Source of the DNA: Aculops lycopersici
Lineage: Eukaryota; Arthropoda; Arachnida; Trombidiformes; Eriophyidae
Length of the DNA stretch: 49,826 nt
NCBI GenBank assembly: GCA_015350385.1
Contig: WNKI01000002.1
Span: 10,449,637-10,499,462 of the forward strand
Reading direction: 5' to 3'
The position numbers and the translations under genes were made by a program. This document shows positions 1-11,389 of the stretch, piece by piece. The notes beneath the pieces are model-generated. The model saw only the letters and a list, made by a program, of their open reading frames with translations, did no database searches and was not told where the DNA came from. The stretch's first letter is position 1. Each line of letters begins with the position of its first letter.

Positions 1-96
1 TACGACGACGAACGAACGGAACGTAACCGTTAACCCTAACCTAACCAACAACGACGTAGTAAGGTAAGTAGTGTCGTACGTACTACTAGTACGTAC

Positions 97-135
<39 letters not shown>
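1..135. other. Low-complexity contig end with CT microsatellite
   Basis: The first ~97 bases are short overlapping words built from ACG, GTA and TAC, unlike the rest of the window. They run into a pure CT repeat at about 98-135. The same word style flanks the N gap near 15.3 kb, which suggests assembler or gap-filler sequence rather than natural DNA. No gene is seen here. Confidence 0.6.
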
Positions 136-137
<2 letters not shown>

Positions 138-382
138 GGTGGCTGTTGTTGCAGGTGTGAGACGCTCTCGCTTCTGTTTAGCCGGTAGAGGTATTGATGG
201 TAGCAGGTGTAGCAGCGACTATGAAACACACCTACAATTGTTTGCACCGAATGACGCATGGTTAGCGCCGGCGCCGACGAGGAAGAACTTGAGCATTTCC
301 GCGTTCTTTGAACGCAAAAGCAGCGACAGAATTGAGGTGACAAGCTTGAGCTGATGCGATTGTGGAAATATTATGGTTCAGT
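136..382. other. Intergenic stretch, nothing recognised
   Basis: Short open frames on both strands show no recognisable domain and no consistent coding signal. I see no repeat or RNA gene. Confidence 0.5.
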
Positions 383-990
383 TGTTGGAAAGTCTAGGTC
401 GGTGGAAGAAAGAGACACCAAGGTTTAGAATAAGTAAAGGGCGAGTTAGATGGCATGTGTTGAATAGGGGGAGCTCCTGCGCACCGTCCGCCTTCTGGCG
501 TGGGTAGGGGGCGTGGCGGGCTCTCCCGATCTGTAAATAAACGCCCACGGGCTCAATAAACAGCTCAGTCGAGCTCCTCCGACCGAAGGGAAAACAGCTA
601 GAATAGTTCGAAAAATTCGGATAGTTTAGGCGATCGGCTGACGGTCCCAAAATTTACTGGAAGTGACTTTGCTGTGTGGAAGACGCAATCTGAGCTATTC
701 TTGATCGTCAAGTGTTGACTGAACCATATATTGTCAGGCGGGAAGTAGCGAGTGATCCAACGGCTACGGTCGAAGATTACCAGGTGCGTCAGTTGTATTA
801 CCGTTTCGTGAAAGTACCCCACAAGTGATTGCCAACAATCGATGCCCAGAGGACTCACATGACCAAAAAATGCTTGACGAGCTTTTCTGTTGGTGGAGAA
901 CGCCTAGTCTGCGGATCAGAGGGGCGTGCCGGGCTAACGATCCGATCTACGTATATAAGCAACTTAACGGCGCAATAAACGATCAGTAAA
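383..990 (+). mobile_element. Decayed copia-like LTR retrotransposon remnant
   Basis: Two diverged copies of an LTR-like segment lie in the same orientation. The first starts with TGTTGG at 383 and the second with TGTTGG at 888. They share, in order, a GGGGCGTGNCGGGCT block (508-522 and 921-935), CCGATCT (526-532 and 942-948), an A/T-rich TATA-like stretch, CAATAAAC (554-561 and 973-980) and CAGT (566-569 and 984-987). Between them, plus-strand reading from about 633 gives KFTGSDFAVWKTQSELFL followed by stops. That resembles the start of a copia-type gag (F-x-G-x-N-F-x-x-W-K pattern). The interior is far too short for pol, so the element is dead. Coordinates are approximate, and no primer-binding site or target duplication was confirmed. 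Confidence 0.4.
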
Positions 991-2073
991 ACCTTTACAA
1001 TGTTAATGTGTGTTAGCGAGCGAGTAGGTGCGTGCGTGCGTGTGTAGGTCGCTATGCCCCGTACGCTAAGCTCAAAGGAACGGGGTACCTAGCGCCGTCC
1101 GCTAACTGCTAGCGCATTAGAGGGAGTGGGTATTGTGCTTTGAATCGTCTATCATCATTATTATTCATGCCTCTGCCGGCTGACTTGCCTCGTCTAGGCA
1201 ACTAGAGCTCATAATGAACTTGGCGCTGAGATGAAAAAAGAGGAGGATTATTCTCTTCGCTCCTCACGTCCCCAGTCGCTATCAAAATTTGAAAAGAATT
1301 AGACGGGCCACTTTGGTCTGGCCGCAATGTTTACAGAGTTGAGCGATGAAAGGCTGAAAGAATGAATGTATTGAGGTAGCGAAAGTCAAAACAACAACAA
1401 GAAGAACTAACTAATTTATGTAGCCTTTTGCTCTATTCATTCAAATTACTTCAAATAAAGGGTGGCGGAGGGAAAAAGTTGACTCAAATTTGGCACCAAG
1501 AGTCTAGCCTGAATACAAGCCGACAGCAGTGAGGAGTGTTTATGTTGCGCAACTTGCTCATTAGCGCCAGGTACTTGTCTCAAACTTGAGAGTAACAACG
1601 ACTGAATTATGTTTACTGAAATGGCAGCAACCAGATACCAAGATCGAAAGAAGAGAAGAGTAATTTTTGGTAGCTGTTGTGTCGTCGAGTAATTGGATTA
1701 GGATTTAGTGTAAATGTTGCAAGAAAGGACTAGTCTTTAACGTGGCCGTCGGTCTCGTCATCGCAATCGACCTTGGCGCTGTGCGAGAGAAAGTTTCGAC
1801 ACCAAGTGTTGTTAGCAAATTGATTGTGTGAGAGTATAAGTACGTTTGTCTGTTGTTCTCAGGAGGTTTAATGGAATTGAAGGGTTGACTAGAATCACTG
1901 AACCCGTTGAGTTGGTTTGGTAGGCTTTTCTATGGAGAGCAAGCTAGAGAAAAAGGGGATCTAGCTTCATCTTGAACCATCGACCTTCCTATCCGTAAAA
2001 ATGGCCAAGCCGTAAAAATTAGAGGGAGAAACTTTTGCTTTCTCTCAACCTCATTGGACAATCGCTCTAAGAA
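991..2073. other. 3' flank of adenylate cyclase gene, no gene seen
   Basis: This holds a short GTGC/GTGT-rich patch at about 1030-1046 and a weak stem at 1050-1094 (CGCTA and CCCCGT arms). No open frame is recognisable. Part of it is probably the 3' UTR of the minus-strand adenylate cyclase, but I did not find a convincing minus-strand AATAAA. Confidence 0.5.
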
Positions 2074-5000
2074 TCACACGGCCGCCGGCTTGTCGCGCAA
2101 TCGCTCGAGCAAACGAGGCGAGTCCTTTCCCTCCGCATGGGTCCAGGTGTTTGTCGTGTTAACCTGGTTGGCTGCTGTTGCGGTGGCAGTGATTACGGTA
2201 GCACTTGAGGTCTGATTGGTGGAGGTCGCTAATTCGTTTGAGGTTGAGCGAGCGCAACCCCCACCGGCGCCGCCGCTACTATTTGCCGATGGTCCATTTG
2301 AGTCGACGATAATCTCATTGCAAGCGGCCAGCGGTGGTTGGGGATGGGGTTGCGACGCCGACGCCGACGCCGACGCCGCTACGTGTGGTTGCTGTCGTCC
2401 CGATTGCGTCACATGCGTCATTTGATGACTCGGGCCGGACGTTGGCGAGGGTGTGGCGGAAGTGAAGGCACCAATGGGCGACGGGACTGAAGTGGCGTTT
2501 GGTTGCGGCGAGGTTGTCGTGTTGGCCGGTCTCGCTTGTTCGATTGACGCTGGCATTGCGACACAACCACCGACCGGATGTTGATGGCCAACAGTGGAAG
2601 CGGCAACACCAGAGGCAGGTAGCGGCGCCGCAGCAACCACCGAAGTTGATGCCGCCGTAACAACGGGCGCACGCCTACCCGTCAGGTAGAATGTCATTAA
2701 TTTACCCTTGCCCTTAACGGAGACCAATCCGCGTTGCTCGAATTCAAAGCCAAAGTGGCGCAATATATCCGCCGTCTCCTCGACCACCTGTATGGAGCCA
2801 GCCCTTCCGGTGGACTCCATGCGACTTGCAACATTGACCGTGTTGCCCCACATATCAAAATGCGGCTTCTTAACTCCAATCACCCCGGCAGTAATGGGCC
2901 CCTGGTTAATGCCAATGCGTAATAGAAGATTATTGAAACTTTCCTTGTTGATGTTATTCAAAGTTTCCTTAAGTGCCAAGGCAAACTCGGTCAACTGCTC
3001 CAAGTGGCCCCATTTCTCTCTAATTGCCTCAATTTCCTTCAGCTGCCTCATCTCCTCAGTCTCACCATCTCCATTGGAGCCGCTGCTACCGGCGCCACTG
3101 CCACCACCATTTATCTCGCTTGCCTCCATTACGCAACCTGCACCAGAACCGGAGGCGGAAGTGAGACGTCGAGCGGTGGCAGCTGCGGCAAGTCGCTCCT
3201 CGCGCGCGTCGCCCTCGTACAAGCCACTCGCGGCCATATAGGTCGAGCCCATTGTCTTAATCTTGATTATGTTTTTAAAACGATTTTGGTCTAATAAGGC
3301 GTCGTAATCACTTATAACTTCATTTAAAAATCTCAAACACTCTAAACCTTGATTATTAACCGACTCCTCTGTATAAAAATCGCTAAAATTTGGCATTGCA
3401 GCAAATAAAACTCCAACTGCATCATAGGATTTACTATACAATTCTTCGTCGTTAATTGTCTTCTTTCCAAGGAAAATTTTGGCAACATTTGGTGGTAGAA
3501 TATTATAAACTAAAGCTTCATTCTTTTGTCTCATATCAGCAACCTTTTCCTTGCTCAATTCAACTTGTTTCCTTCTTAAAAATAATCGCCTATTTGTTAA
3601 TTCAAATTGCTTGTTCATTAGATAGAGAGCATAAAATATGACGCACAAGGTCATGGTGAAGATATACTGATCAAAATGGTAGCCATCTCCAAATTTAAAC
3701 CAATCATCTAGTAGTTGGTCAAGTTGGCTTTTGTTTGTTGCTTGGCCATTGCCATTGATGATAAAATTATTGTTGTTGTTGTTGTTGCTATTTTCAAATT
3801 CTAACTTGAAACTTGATGATTGTAAACTTGAACTCGAGATTGGCGATGATAAAAGTTGTGCTGGTCGTTGGGCTTGCAAACTTGGAATTGAGAGACGATC
3901 GCTTATTATGCTTGATAGAATAGTAAAATTCATCACCACTTGTAGGAGGGTCACAATCATTATTATTAGAGTTTTAACTAGAAAACTAATCCTAGTTACC
4001 GCCGTGATGGCCAGCGAGCAGGCAATGGCAAAGTAGTTGAATAGATCGACAACAAACAGTTGCAATGCCTTTGAGTTGGTGAGTTGGCTCAGGTAGGCGC
4101 TGGTTTGTTTTGCTGCAACTACATGGGCAATGAGCCAAACGAGAGTCATCAGAGCGCTTAAAGCCAATTTCATCCAAGCACTAGATCCAACCGTATCGGC
4201 GATTCCTCTGAAGCTCTTGGCGAGGCACTAGAATTTGTCGCATGCAGATTGAATTGAAAAAGTTTTTTTTTGGTTAATCAACTGGCCAATCGATCAATAA
4301 TTTACTTAGCCAGGTAGGTTTTTTGTCAAAGAAATAAAAGAACTTACCTGTTGTCTCGAGTTACATCCACTGCGGCCACTGCCATCGCCGCCAATCGCTC
4401 CCTCGTCGGTGGCAAGCAGCGGATTCTTTAATTGGCCACCTGTTTGCTGCTGCTGCTGGCTGCAAATGCTCGCGCTAACAGGTCGCGGCGATCCGCTTAG
4501 CCGCGTGCCACTTGGCCACAGGTAGGGGAGGATGCAAATCAGCACCGAGCAGAGGAGGATACCAAAGTGGCTTGAGTAAACAATGATCACTTCCGGCCGC
4601 AACCTATACAGCAAGGAGTAGGCGAGAAAGGCGCTGAGCAGGGTTATGGGCAGGCCAATGAGCGAGATGCAAGAGGCAATATCCGAAGTGGACCGGAATT
4701 GGCGTTCAAATTGTCGATTGAGAAAGTTTAGGCTGAAGCCCTTGATTTGGCTCTCGATATTGAAGGAGTCGTTGCGGTTTCCCGACGAGTTTGCCGCTGA
4801 ATCAGTCCTCTTGGCTGTCTTGCTATTATCACTCTTGCTGCTGTTATTTTGATTTGATGCCGATCGGTTACCTGAGGCTGAATTTAGATGACCTGCAAGT
4901 TGCTTATTGCCTCTATTAGGATGATGATGATGATGGTGGTGGTTTCTATGCTCATGTTGCTTTCCGCTGCCGCCACCATCGCCAACTAAACTTGCAGTAT

Positions 5001-7443
5001 CGTCGCCACCAACCTGCTGGTGTTGCGAGACTAAATCTGATCGAATTGCATCCAGGGTTCCCTCTGGATATGGCTTCTTAACTCGATCAATAAAGTAGGT
5101 TTTTAAATTGGCCAACCGCAGCGCCTCCTCCCTGGAAGCCCCATCGCCTTCGCTAACCTCAAACTCGTCGTTCAGGAAGCGCAAGGTTGCATTGCTAATA
5201 TGCACGCGGCCAGGTAAACCGGAGCTCTCCATTTTATTGGCCAACTCAACATCCTTACTGTAGACATCGAATTGCCATTGCCTCTGACCCAAGACACCTG
5301 CCAAAACTCCGCCTGTATGCACACCAACTCGCATGTCAACCGTGGACTTGGTCTTCTCTCTAACCGATTTGATGGCTTCCACCATGGACAATCCCATGTG
5401 AACACATAGAACCGCATGATCGGATCGCTCCTCGGGCGCGCCGCTGATTGCATAGTAACAATCGCCTAGAATTTTGATACGCAATTGATGGTATTTCTCG
5501 GCCAATTTGTCAAATCTTGCAAATAACTCATTGAGTGTTTTAACCAACTCGGCCGCGGGACAATGAGAGCTGATTGCCGTAAAGCCAACAATGTCGGCAA
5601 ATAAAATACTAACATTCTCATGACGCGACATGTAAATCTTCTTGAATTGCCCACTAATCGCTGCGCCCAAATCTTGCCTAATTTCGGAGGCCAAATGCTT
5701 AGGTAAAATAGATAACAACAATCGCTCTTGTTCCACTGATTCCTGGGTCAATGTTTTCTTGGTTTCAATCGACTTTTGTGTCTCCAAAAAGGCAGCCCTC
5801 TGTTGGCGCTCATAGAAGAAGAAGCTCATCAGGCCAATTATATTAATTCCCAGAGTTAATAGCATGAAAGCCCAGAGTTTAGATAGATTCGAGGTCATAG
5901 GGATCAGTAGTGTGTTGTCAATAAATTGTTTAGAGGGTGTCGTTGCTTGATAAAGGCCACCTGTGGATCTATTGTAGTTGTTGTAATTGTTGCTGTTTTG
6001 ATTGTTGTCTAGAGATTCTATTCCTGATATTGATGAGTCACCACCATTATAATTATTATTTAGTGATATTGCACTAGGTAGCGTTGATTGGTTATTATTA
6101 TTACTTGCAGCAAAGTTGGTGATGAAGTTTTGATGAGATGATAAACTTGCTGATAGTGATGATGATGATGATGATGATGATGAAGTAGCTTGAGTTGCGT
6201 GTTGTAAATTTAACAATAATAAATAATCAAAAATTGGCTGACTTAAACTCAAGCCGGAGGCTAGAATCACGCAACTCATTAGGCGGATGGGAAATATCAC
6301 ATATATTGTATATGAGTAAACTAATAAAGTTGAATAGCTAATAAAGGATTGCTGAGACCAGAGACCGCTGGCCAACTGGATCACCTGGCAGGACCATAGT
6401 GCATAGGGTACAGTTAAAATGAGAAATTGCCTTCTCCTTCGAATGGCAAGCGGCGATTGTGATTGAAGATCCTCTAGAAACTTGAGCATTCGCGTCCTAA
6501 AACTTGAACTCTTCCGTCTTCTCGTCGTCGTCTTTCGTCTCTTGGTGCTCTTTTTACTGCTTATAATACTGCTACTATCCTGGCTCTTGGTCCTCAATTT
6601 TTGCTTGGCCACACAATTTTCCTTACCACCGGACGCTAATTGATTCCCCGCCTCTTGTGCTAATCCCTGCGGCAACCTGTTAAGCTCAATGGCCTCCTCC
6701 TCACTAGTTGGCTGCGTTGCACCTGTACCTGTAGCGGCCGTTGCCAAATTTGCATCACATTTCTCATCATCACTACTAGAGTCATCAGCATCATCGGTTC
6801 CCTCAAGCTCACTGTCATCGCGATCGTTGTTGTCGTCGGAGTTTTCGTCCGCTTGAAAGTCTTCGTAAAAGTCGTCCCTCTCGTCGGCCGAATCATGATC
6901 CTCGACTTCCGTCTGACGATCCTCCGAGTTTCTGGAGGCGTCCAACTTGCGAAGTCTCTTCAACCTATGCGATCGCTCAGTGGCTGCTAGTTGCATAGTT
7001 TTAACAAACCTTAGCATCGAGAAGGTGGCAATAAAAATAACTAGCTGCAACAAAATCGGGAACCACTGACTCCGGGCGGCGGCCACGTGCGGCTCATTTG
7101 GCTGCTGCTCGCCAAGCTGATTATCATTATAATTATTATTATTTTGTGGACCTAGTAGGACATTGCTGCTGCTGCTGCTGCTCTCGCTATCACTATTCAA
7201 GCTTGCTGCTGATGACGAGGTTGTCGCAAACCTTGGCGTTGGCGACACCAACAAGGCAGACTCATATTGGCGCAAATACCAACTAAGGCAACTTGTTAGA
7301 AATTGCAAAGCATTGGCCAACATAACAACCTGTATGGCCGTGGGTAGTAAATTTCGCTTAACATTTCGGTAGTATGCATGATAAAGATTTTCGGCTCTTG
7401 GATCGGCAAAGCGCAAATCCAATGCAGCCAATAGGCGCCGCAT
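2074..7443 (-). CDS. Ac3: Adenylate cyclase type 3-like, transmembrane (two exons)
   Basis: Makes cAMP from ATP at the plasma or ciliary membrane. Exon 1 is 7443-4348 and exon 2 is 4227-2074. The 120-bp intron has donor CAG|GTAAGT and acceptor TTCTAG|TGC in phase 0, giving about 1749 residues against roughly 1150 for vertebrate ADCY3. The start LRFADPRAENLYHAYY resembles the ADCY3 N-terminus. Two six-helix cassettes are visible; the second is split, with two helices before and four after the intron. C1 carries both metal-binding aspartates (FADIVGF, D617; ILGDCYY, D661). C2 carries KIKTMGSTYMAASG (around residue 1354) and WGNTVNVASRM (around 1493), so the adenine-, metal- and transition-state-binding residues are present and the enzyme should be active. 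The extra length is low complexity: an acidic Asp/Ser stretch after helix 2, Asn-rich and His runs, a ~60-residue Gly/Ser insertion in C2 and a Ser/Thr/Ala-rich tail. The family is certain; subtype 3 is the best match from memory. Confidence 0.93.
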
Positions 7444-8628
7444 TTGGCCTAATTTTTATTGAGACTTGCTCTTGTCTACTATAACGGTCTTGGTTGTTGC
7501 TATTGTTGATGTATTTGACTTATGTTGTTGTTGTTACTGTTGATTGTGATTTTTCTTTGGTATTCCAGTTCATCAATTGCGATTGAACAACAAACATTCA
7601 AGCTGTTTCGTGAAAACGTAATAATATTATTAACAATGTAATGTATACTTCGATAACTTTTGCCTAGTTGATATTATGATACTGATGAGTTTCGCATTTG
7701 AGATTCTCGTTTGCCTCTTCTTCTTCTTCTTCTTCTTCTTGATTTTCTTCTTCACTTCGTTCTCCCTCTAATTCTTAAATTATTATTAATATTTATTTCA
7801 TGTATTGATTATATCGAATTTGTATATATGTATATATACTAAAACTTGATATTTATTTAAATAACAAATTGGTGAGATTCTTCATTTACTTCTAAATCTT
7901 GTTGTGGTTGCTGCCGCTACTTCAGCCTCTCGCCTCTCAAGTCATTGATGCAATATTTTTTCAAATGCAAATCTCACCTGAGATTCCTCATTCAAGTTGC
8001 GAGCATTTGAAAGAGACTCACCTGGCGCTTTGCTTTTTAGTGGACCTTTTTTACAACCTTCCGAACCACCAAGTTGCTCACTAATAATTAATTGATGACG
8101 TTGGTGGTGGCGGTGGTGGCCATCAGCGGCTCTAGAGGGTACTTGTTAGTTATTATAAAGCTTACTACTATCCCTCCAACACTTCTCTTCTCTTCCCTTA
8201 ACTTCACTTCACCTAGCCCGCCAATAAAACCAATACAACTCAACAGAAAACATCAAATTAATTAAAACTCATGTTGTTTTTGGTTGGTGTAGTTGCAGTT
8301 GTTGGTGGTGCATTTCTCACTGTTTGGCTTCCACTTTCAATTCGGCTTCAATTTGTGGCCATGAGATTCTCTTTGTTGCTCTTCTCTCTAACTTTCGCTA
8401 CAACGAACCGCGAGACCAAATTTGCTCTCACCTGGCGAGAGCAAAATCGTCGTCGTCGTTTTGTTTAGACTTTCCTCTCTCTCTCTCTCTCTTTCGCTTT
8501 CCCTTTTGTACTACGTTCACTTTGGCTCGCCGCTCGCTCGCGTTCGGTTGTCTAAACGCCAGTCTCGTCGCGTCGCTCTGTCGGCATTTGCCTCTATTCC
8601 GCACTTCAGTCGCAGCTCTAGTGACTAG
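7444..8628. other. 5' flank of adenylate cyclase 3
   Basis: No separate gene is recognised. It has a CTT microsatellite at about 7715-7740 and an A/T-rich stretch to about 7870. On the minus strand three strong donor-like CAG|GTGAG sites have exon edges at 7978, 8022 and 8432, so non-coding first exons of the cyclase may lie here. Plus-strand open frames at 8271-8731 are serine- and arginine-rich low-complexity translations with no domain. Confidence 0.4.
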
Positions 8629-9109
8629 TCGTCGTCGTCGTCGTCGTCGTAATCGTCAACTAAATTCGGCGAGCTTCTCCTCTTCGACGTCGTGGTCGTT
8701 ATGTCGGTCGCAACGAGAGGGAGAAATTTGAGCGAATCGAACTCCGGCAAGCTACTGGCAAAGTGAACGACAACGACGCGCACAATAGCAACGTCGAGAA
8801 AGTGAGCATTTGTTTTGGTTGCGCGTCTGCCTATTTTTGCTCCCTCTCTCTCTCTGCATTTTACACTACTAATGCTGCGACAATGCGATTGTGCGCCGCC
8901 AACGCCACTGCTGCTGCTGCACTTGCCTTTGCGCTTTCCGTTAGTCTCGCCTGCCTACTGCGGTGGTAGTTAGTCGGCAAAAGAGACAGACGAAACTCGA
9001 CACTCAGAGTGAGAGCGCGGGAGAAAATAGCAAGCGAGAGGCGGCGAGCTAGCTGGGCGCGCACACGCAATGCGAGCAATCCTCACAAAGTGCAGCAGCG
9101 GTAGCTTCA
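8629..9109. other. Trinucleotide-rich intergenic stretch
   Basis: Starts with a TCG/CGT repeat (8629-8650) and continues with CGA-rich and CTCTCT patches. Nothing coding is recognised. The CG-rich character could mark a promoter region for the minus-strand cyclase, but no TATA or initiator is clear. Confidence 0.3.
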
Positions 9110-9175
9110 CGCAACGCAGCGCAACGCAACACAACACAACACAACACAACGCAACGCAACGCAACTCAACGCAGA
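9110..9175. repeat. Pentanucleotide (GCAAC/ACAAC)n tandem repeat
   Basis: About a dozen 5-bp units, GCAAC or ACAAC with occasional substitutions, run in tandem. Open frames crossing it on both strands are artefacts of the repeat. Confidence 0.85.
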
Positions 9176-9197
9176 GCACACACACATGGACACACAT

Positions 9198-9293
9198 AGT
9201 TTTCTGCAGACTGCCGCTCTGCAGAAAACTCCGCTCTGTGTCTGCAGGTTGCCCACTGTGCACACTGAGCGACCTGCAGGAACGCAGTGGGCA
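9198..9293. repeat. Nested perfect hairpins
   Basis: A perfect 13-bp stem (AGTTTTCTGCAGA at 9198-9210, complement at 9218-9230) with a 7-nt loop is followed directly by two interleaved inverted repeats: CTGCAGGT 9242-9249 with ACCTGCAG 9272-9279, and TGCCCACTG 9250-9258 with CAGTGGGCA 9285-9293. The arms are exact. No gene or terminator context explains them. Confidence 0.9.
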
Positions 9294-10691
9294 CGGCCCA
9301 AGACGATGCCACTGGCGCGCCGCGCGCGCCCCACACGCCCAGCAACCGGGAGTTGCAGTAAACTTTGTTGCACCAATTGTGACAACTGACTCTCATTCCA
9401 TTCCCGCACTATCTGCTTCTGCTGCTTCCGCTTCCACTTCTGCAAGATTTTTAACAGCTATAGTGAAACCCGAAAATTCATTGGCAGAAAGCGAGACAAA
9501 ACCTTCCGTTTAGCTCGTCGTCTCCCTCTATTAGTCTGTCGTCGGCGGTTGGGGTTGTTTTGATCTTGAAGAGCGTTCTCGCGGCATCAAGGCTCAAGCT
9601 TGAGGACCCTGCTGGCTTGCCAGATGTTGGCCGACAAGCAAGCTAGATAGCCAGCTGGCCAAGTTAACAGCTGTATATGGGGAAGTGGAGGAGTGCAAAC
9701 AATTGGCTTGTCTCGAAGTTTACTCGCACGTGTAAGCAAACTCAACAACTCAGACATCGGTAGCGGTCTAACCAGAGTTATACACAGCGCTCGCCACTTC
9801 TATCTCTATCTCTATCTTCTTCTCTCTCTCTCTCTCACTCTCACTTTCCCATCTACATCTACTCCTCCTCCGCCCACCCGCCGAATGGCTCGTCGCAAGC
9901 GGTCGAGGCAAACAAACTCTGTTCGGCCGTGATGGAGGTGGCAGTGTTGTTGTTGGCAGTGGTGGCGGCCATCGCAGTCCATTGCTAGTGGTTGCAATAT
10001 ATTCATTTAAACAGGACCGGCGACAACCGAAAGCGTTAATGGCAAAACTTCGAGTTGAGTTTGGGTCGAAATGGCCAACTGGAGTTAGAATGGAACGGAA
10101 AGGGAAGGAACGCGGAGAGTGGAATGGATGGATGGCCAACCAAAGGGGATATTCGAAATAACGAGCGACGAGCGAGCAATTGAAGCACGCAAACTAATAA
10201 TACGCTGGAGCTTTTGCCACGGGACCAATGGGAAGCTAGCTGGCTAGCTAAGCGACCACGACGATGGAGTCAAGTTGGACGCTCTAGTTTGTACGCAAAC
10301 CTTTACACGTACACTAAAGCGCGGGACGACAACGATGATTGCAACTATGAGCCCTAAAACCGACGCTTACGGGAGACATTAGAAGCGGCAGCGGTCAGCT
10401 AAGTTCCACGAGCATAGAGACAGCAACACAGTCCAGTGTTTATATATAGCGAGCGAGAGGGTTCCCGCCCAGATGGTTGCGGTCATTGCGCAATCGTCCT
10501 ATTGGTTTGACGTTGGGGGCCAAAGGAGCGGTCGCCGCGATGGCAGCTTTCCATAGAGTTTGTGGGTTAGTCTGTGGCTTGGTTACTGGAGCTTAGTGGC
10601 GGCGCCATTGTTGTTGGGGGCGGTTGCCCACCACCAATCGCTGTGGCTAAAGCGGAAATGTGCAACGCCAGACAGCCAGTCAGGTGCACAA

Positions 10692-10721
10692 ACATTGAAT
10701 GGCGGCATAGCCATTCAATGT
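10692..10721. repeat. Perfect 12-bp hairpin, 6-nt loop
   Basis: ACATTGAATGGC at 10692-10703 is exactly complementary to 10710-10721. Confidence 0.95.
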
Positions 10722-11354
10722 GAGGTTGAGTAATGCGATGTGATTGTTGCTATCATCGTCTGTTGGAAATCCATAAGCGATACCACCAACAACACCATCA
10801 CCATCAACATCCACGACCACGCTCGTCGCTGACGAAGACGGACAACCGAAGATTGACAACTGAAGAACAAGAACAGCATCCACGACAATAGTTAGAAGAT
10901 CGAGTCACCCCAATGCAAGTCGAGGCGAGGGAAGGGGATTGCGAGGGCCAGCAATGAGGAAAGACAGCAGGTGATGGAGGAAGAAGAGCTGCTCATTTGG
11001 TGCTCTTCAGCGGTGGCCATCGCGCACTCAAGCCTGGTGGCCTTGACAGAAAGAGAGAAAGTAAGCTAGTCGGTCCGCTGGTTCCGGGATAGGGTTTAGT
11101 TTTGGGTTCAGGTTTCGGAATTTGGAGATCCCGAAGTTTGAGTTTAGGCCTTGGCCGAGTCGGATCGAGTCGAGTTGAGGCTTCGACCCAAACTTACGCG
11201 AGCGAATCGAGCGGAATGGCAAACACATCAATTGGCGCTGCGAGTGCATGCCAACTTTACCATGCGACCGCACCACTGGCCACTTCCGGCCGGTGCGCTC
11301 TTCAGCCGGCTCGCTTCAGGAATTTTGCTGCCTCGTTTCCGGCGCGCCTCTCAA

Positions 11355-11389
11355 GCTAGCAGTCGCGTGTTCTGGTTGCGACTGCTAGC
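11355..11389. repeat. Perfect 12-bp hairpin, 11-nt loop
   Basis: GCTAGCAGTCGC at 11355-11366 pairs exactly with 11378-11389. Confidence 0.95.

Noticed and set aside
30..50. CCTAA-type telomeric repeat near the left end
   Set aside because: Only two or three imperfect CCTAA units occur, embedded in filler-like sequence; not a telomere.
2216..3294. Plus-strand open frames opposite the adenylate cyclase
   Set aside because: Antisense shadows of a strongly conserved minus-strand coding exon.
9070..9513. Open frames of about 110-147 residues on both strands
   Set aside because: They read through the GCAAC tandem repeat and hairpins; overlapping opposite-strand frames are by-products of repeat composition.
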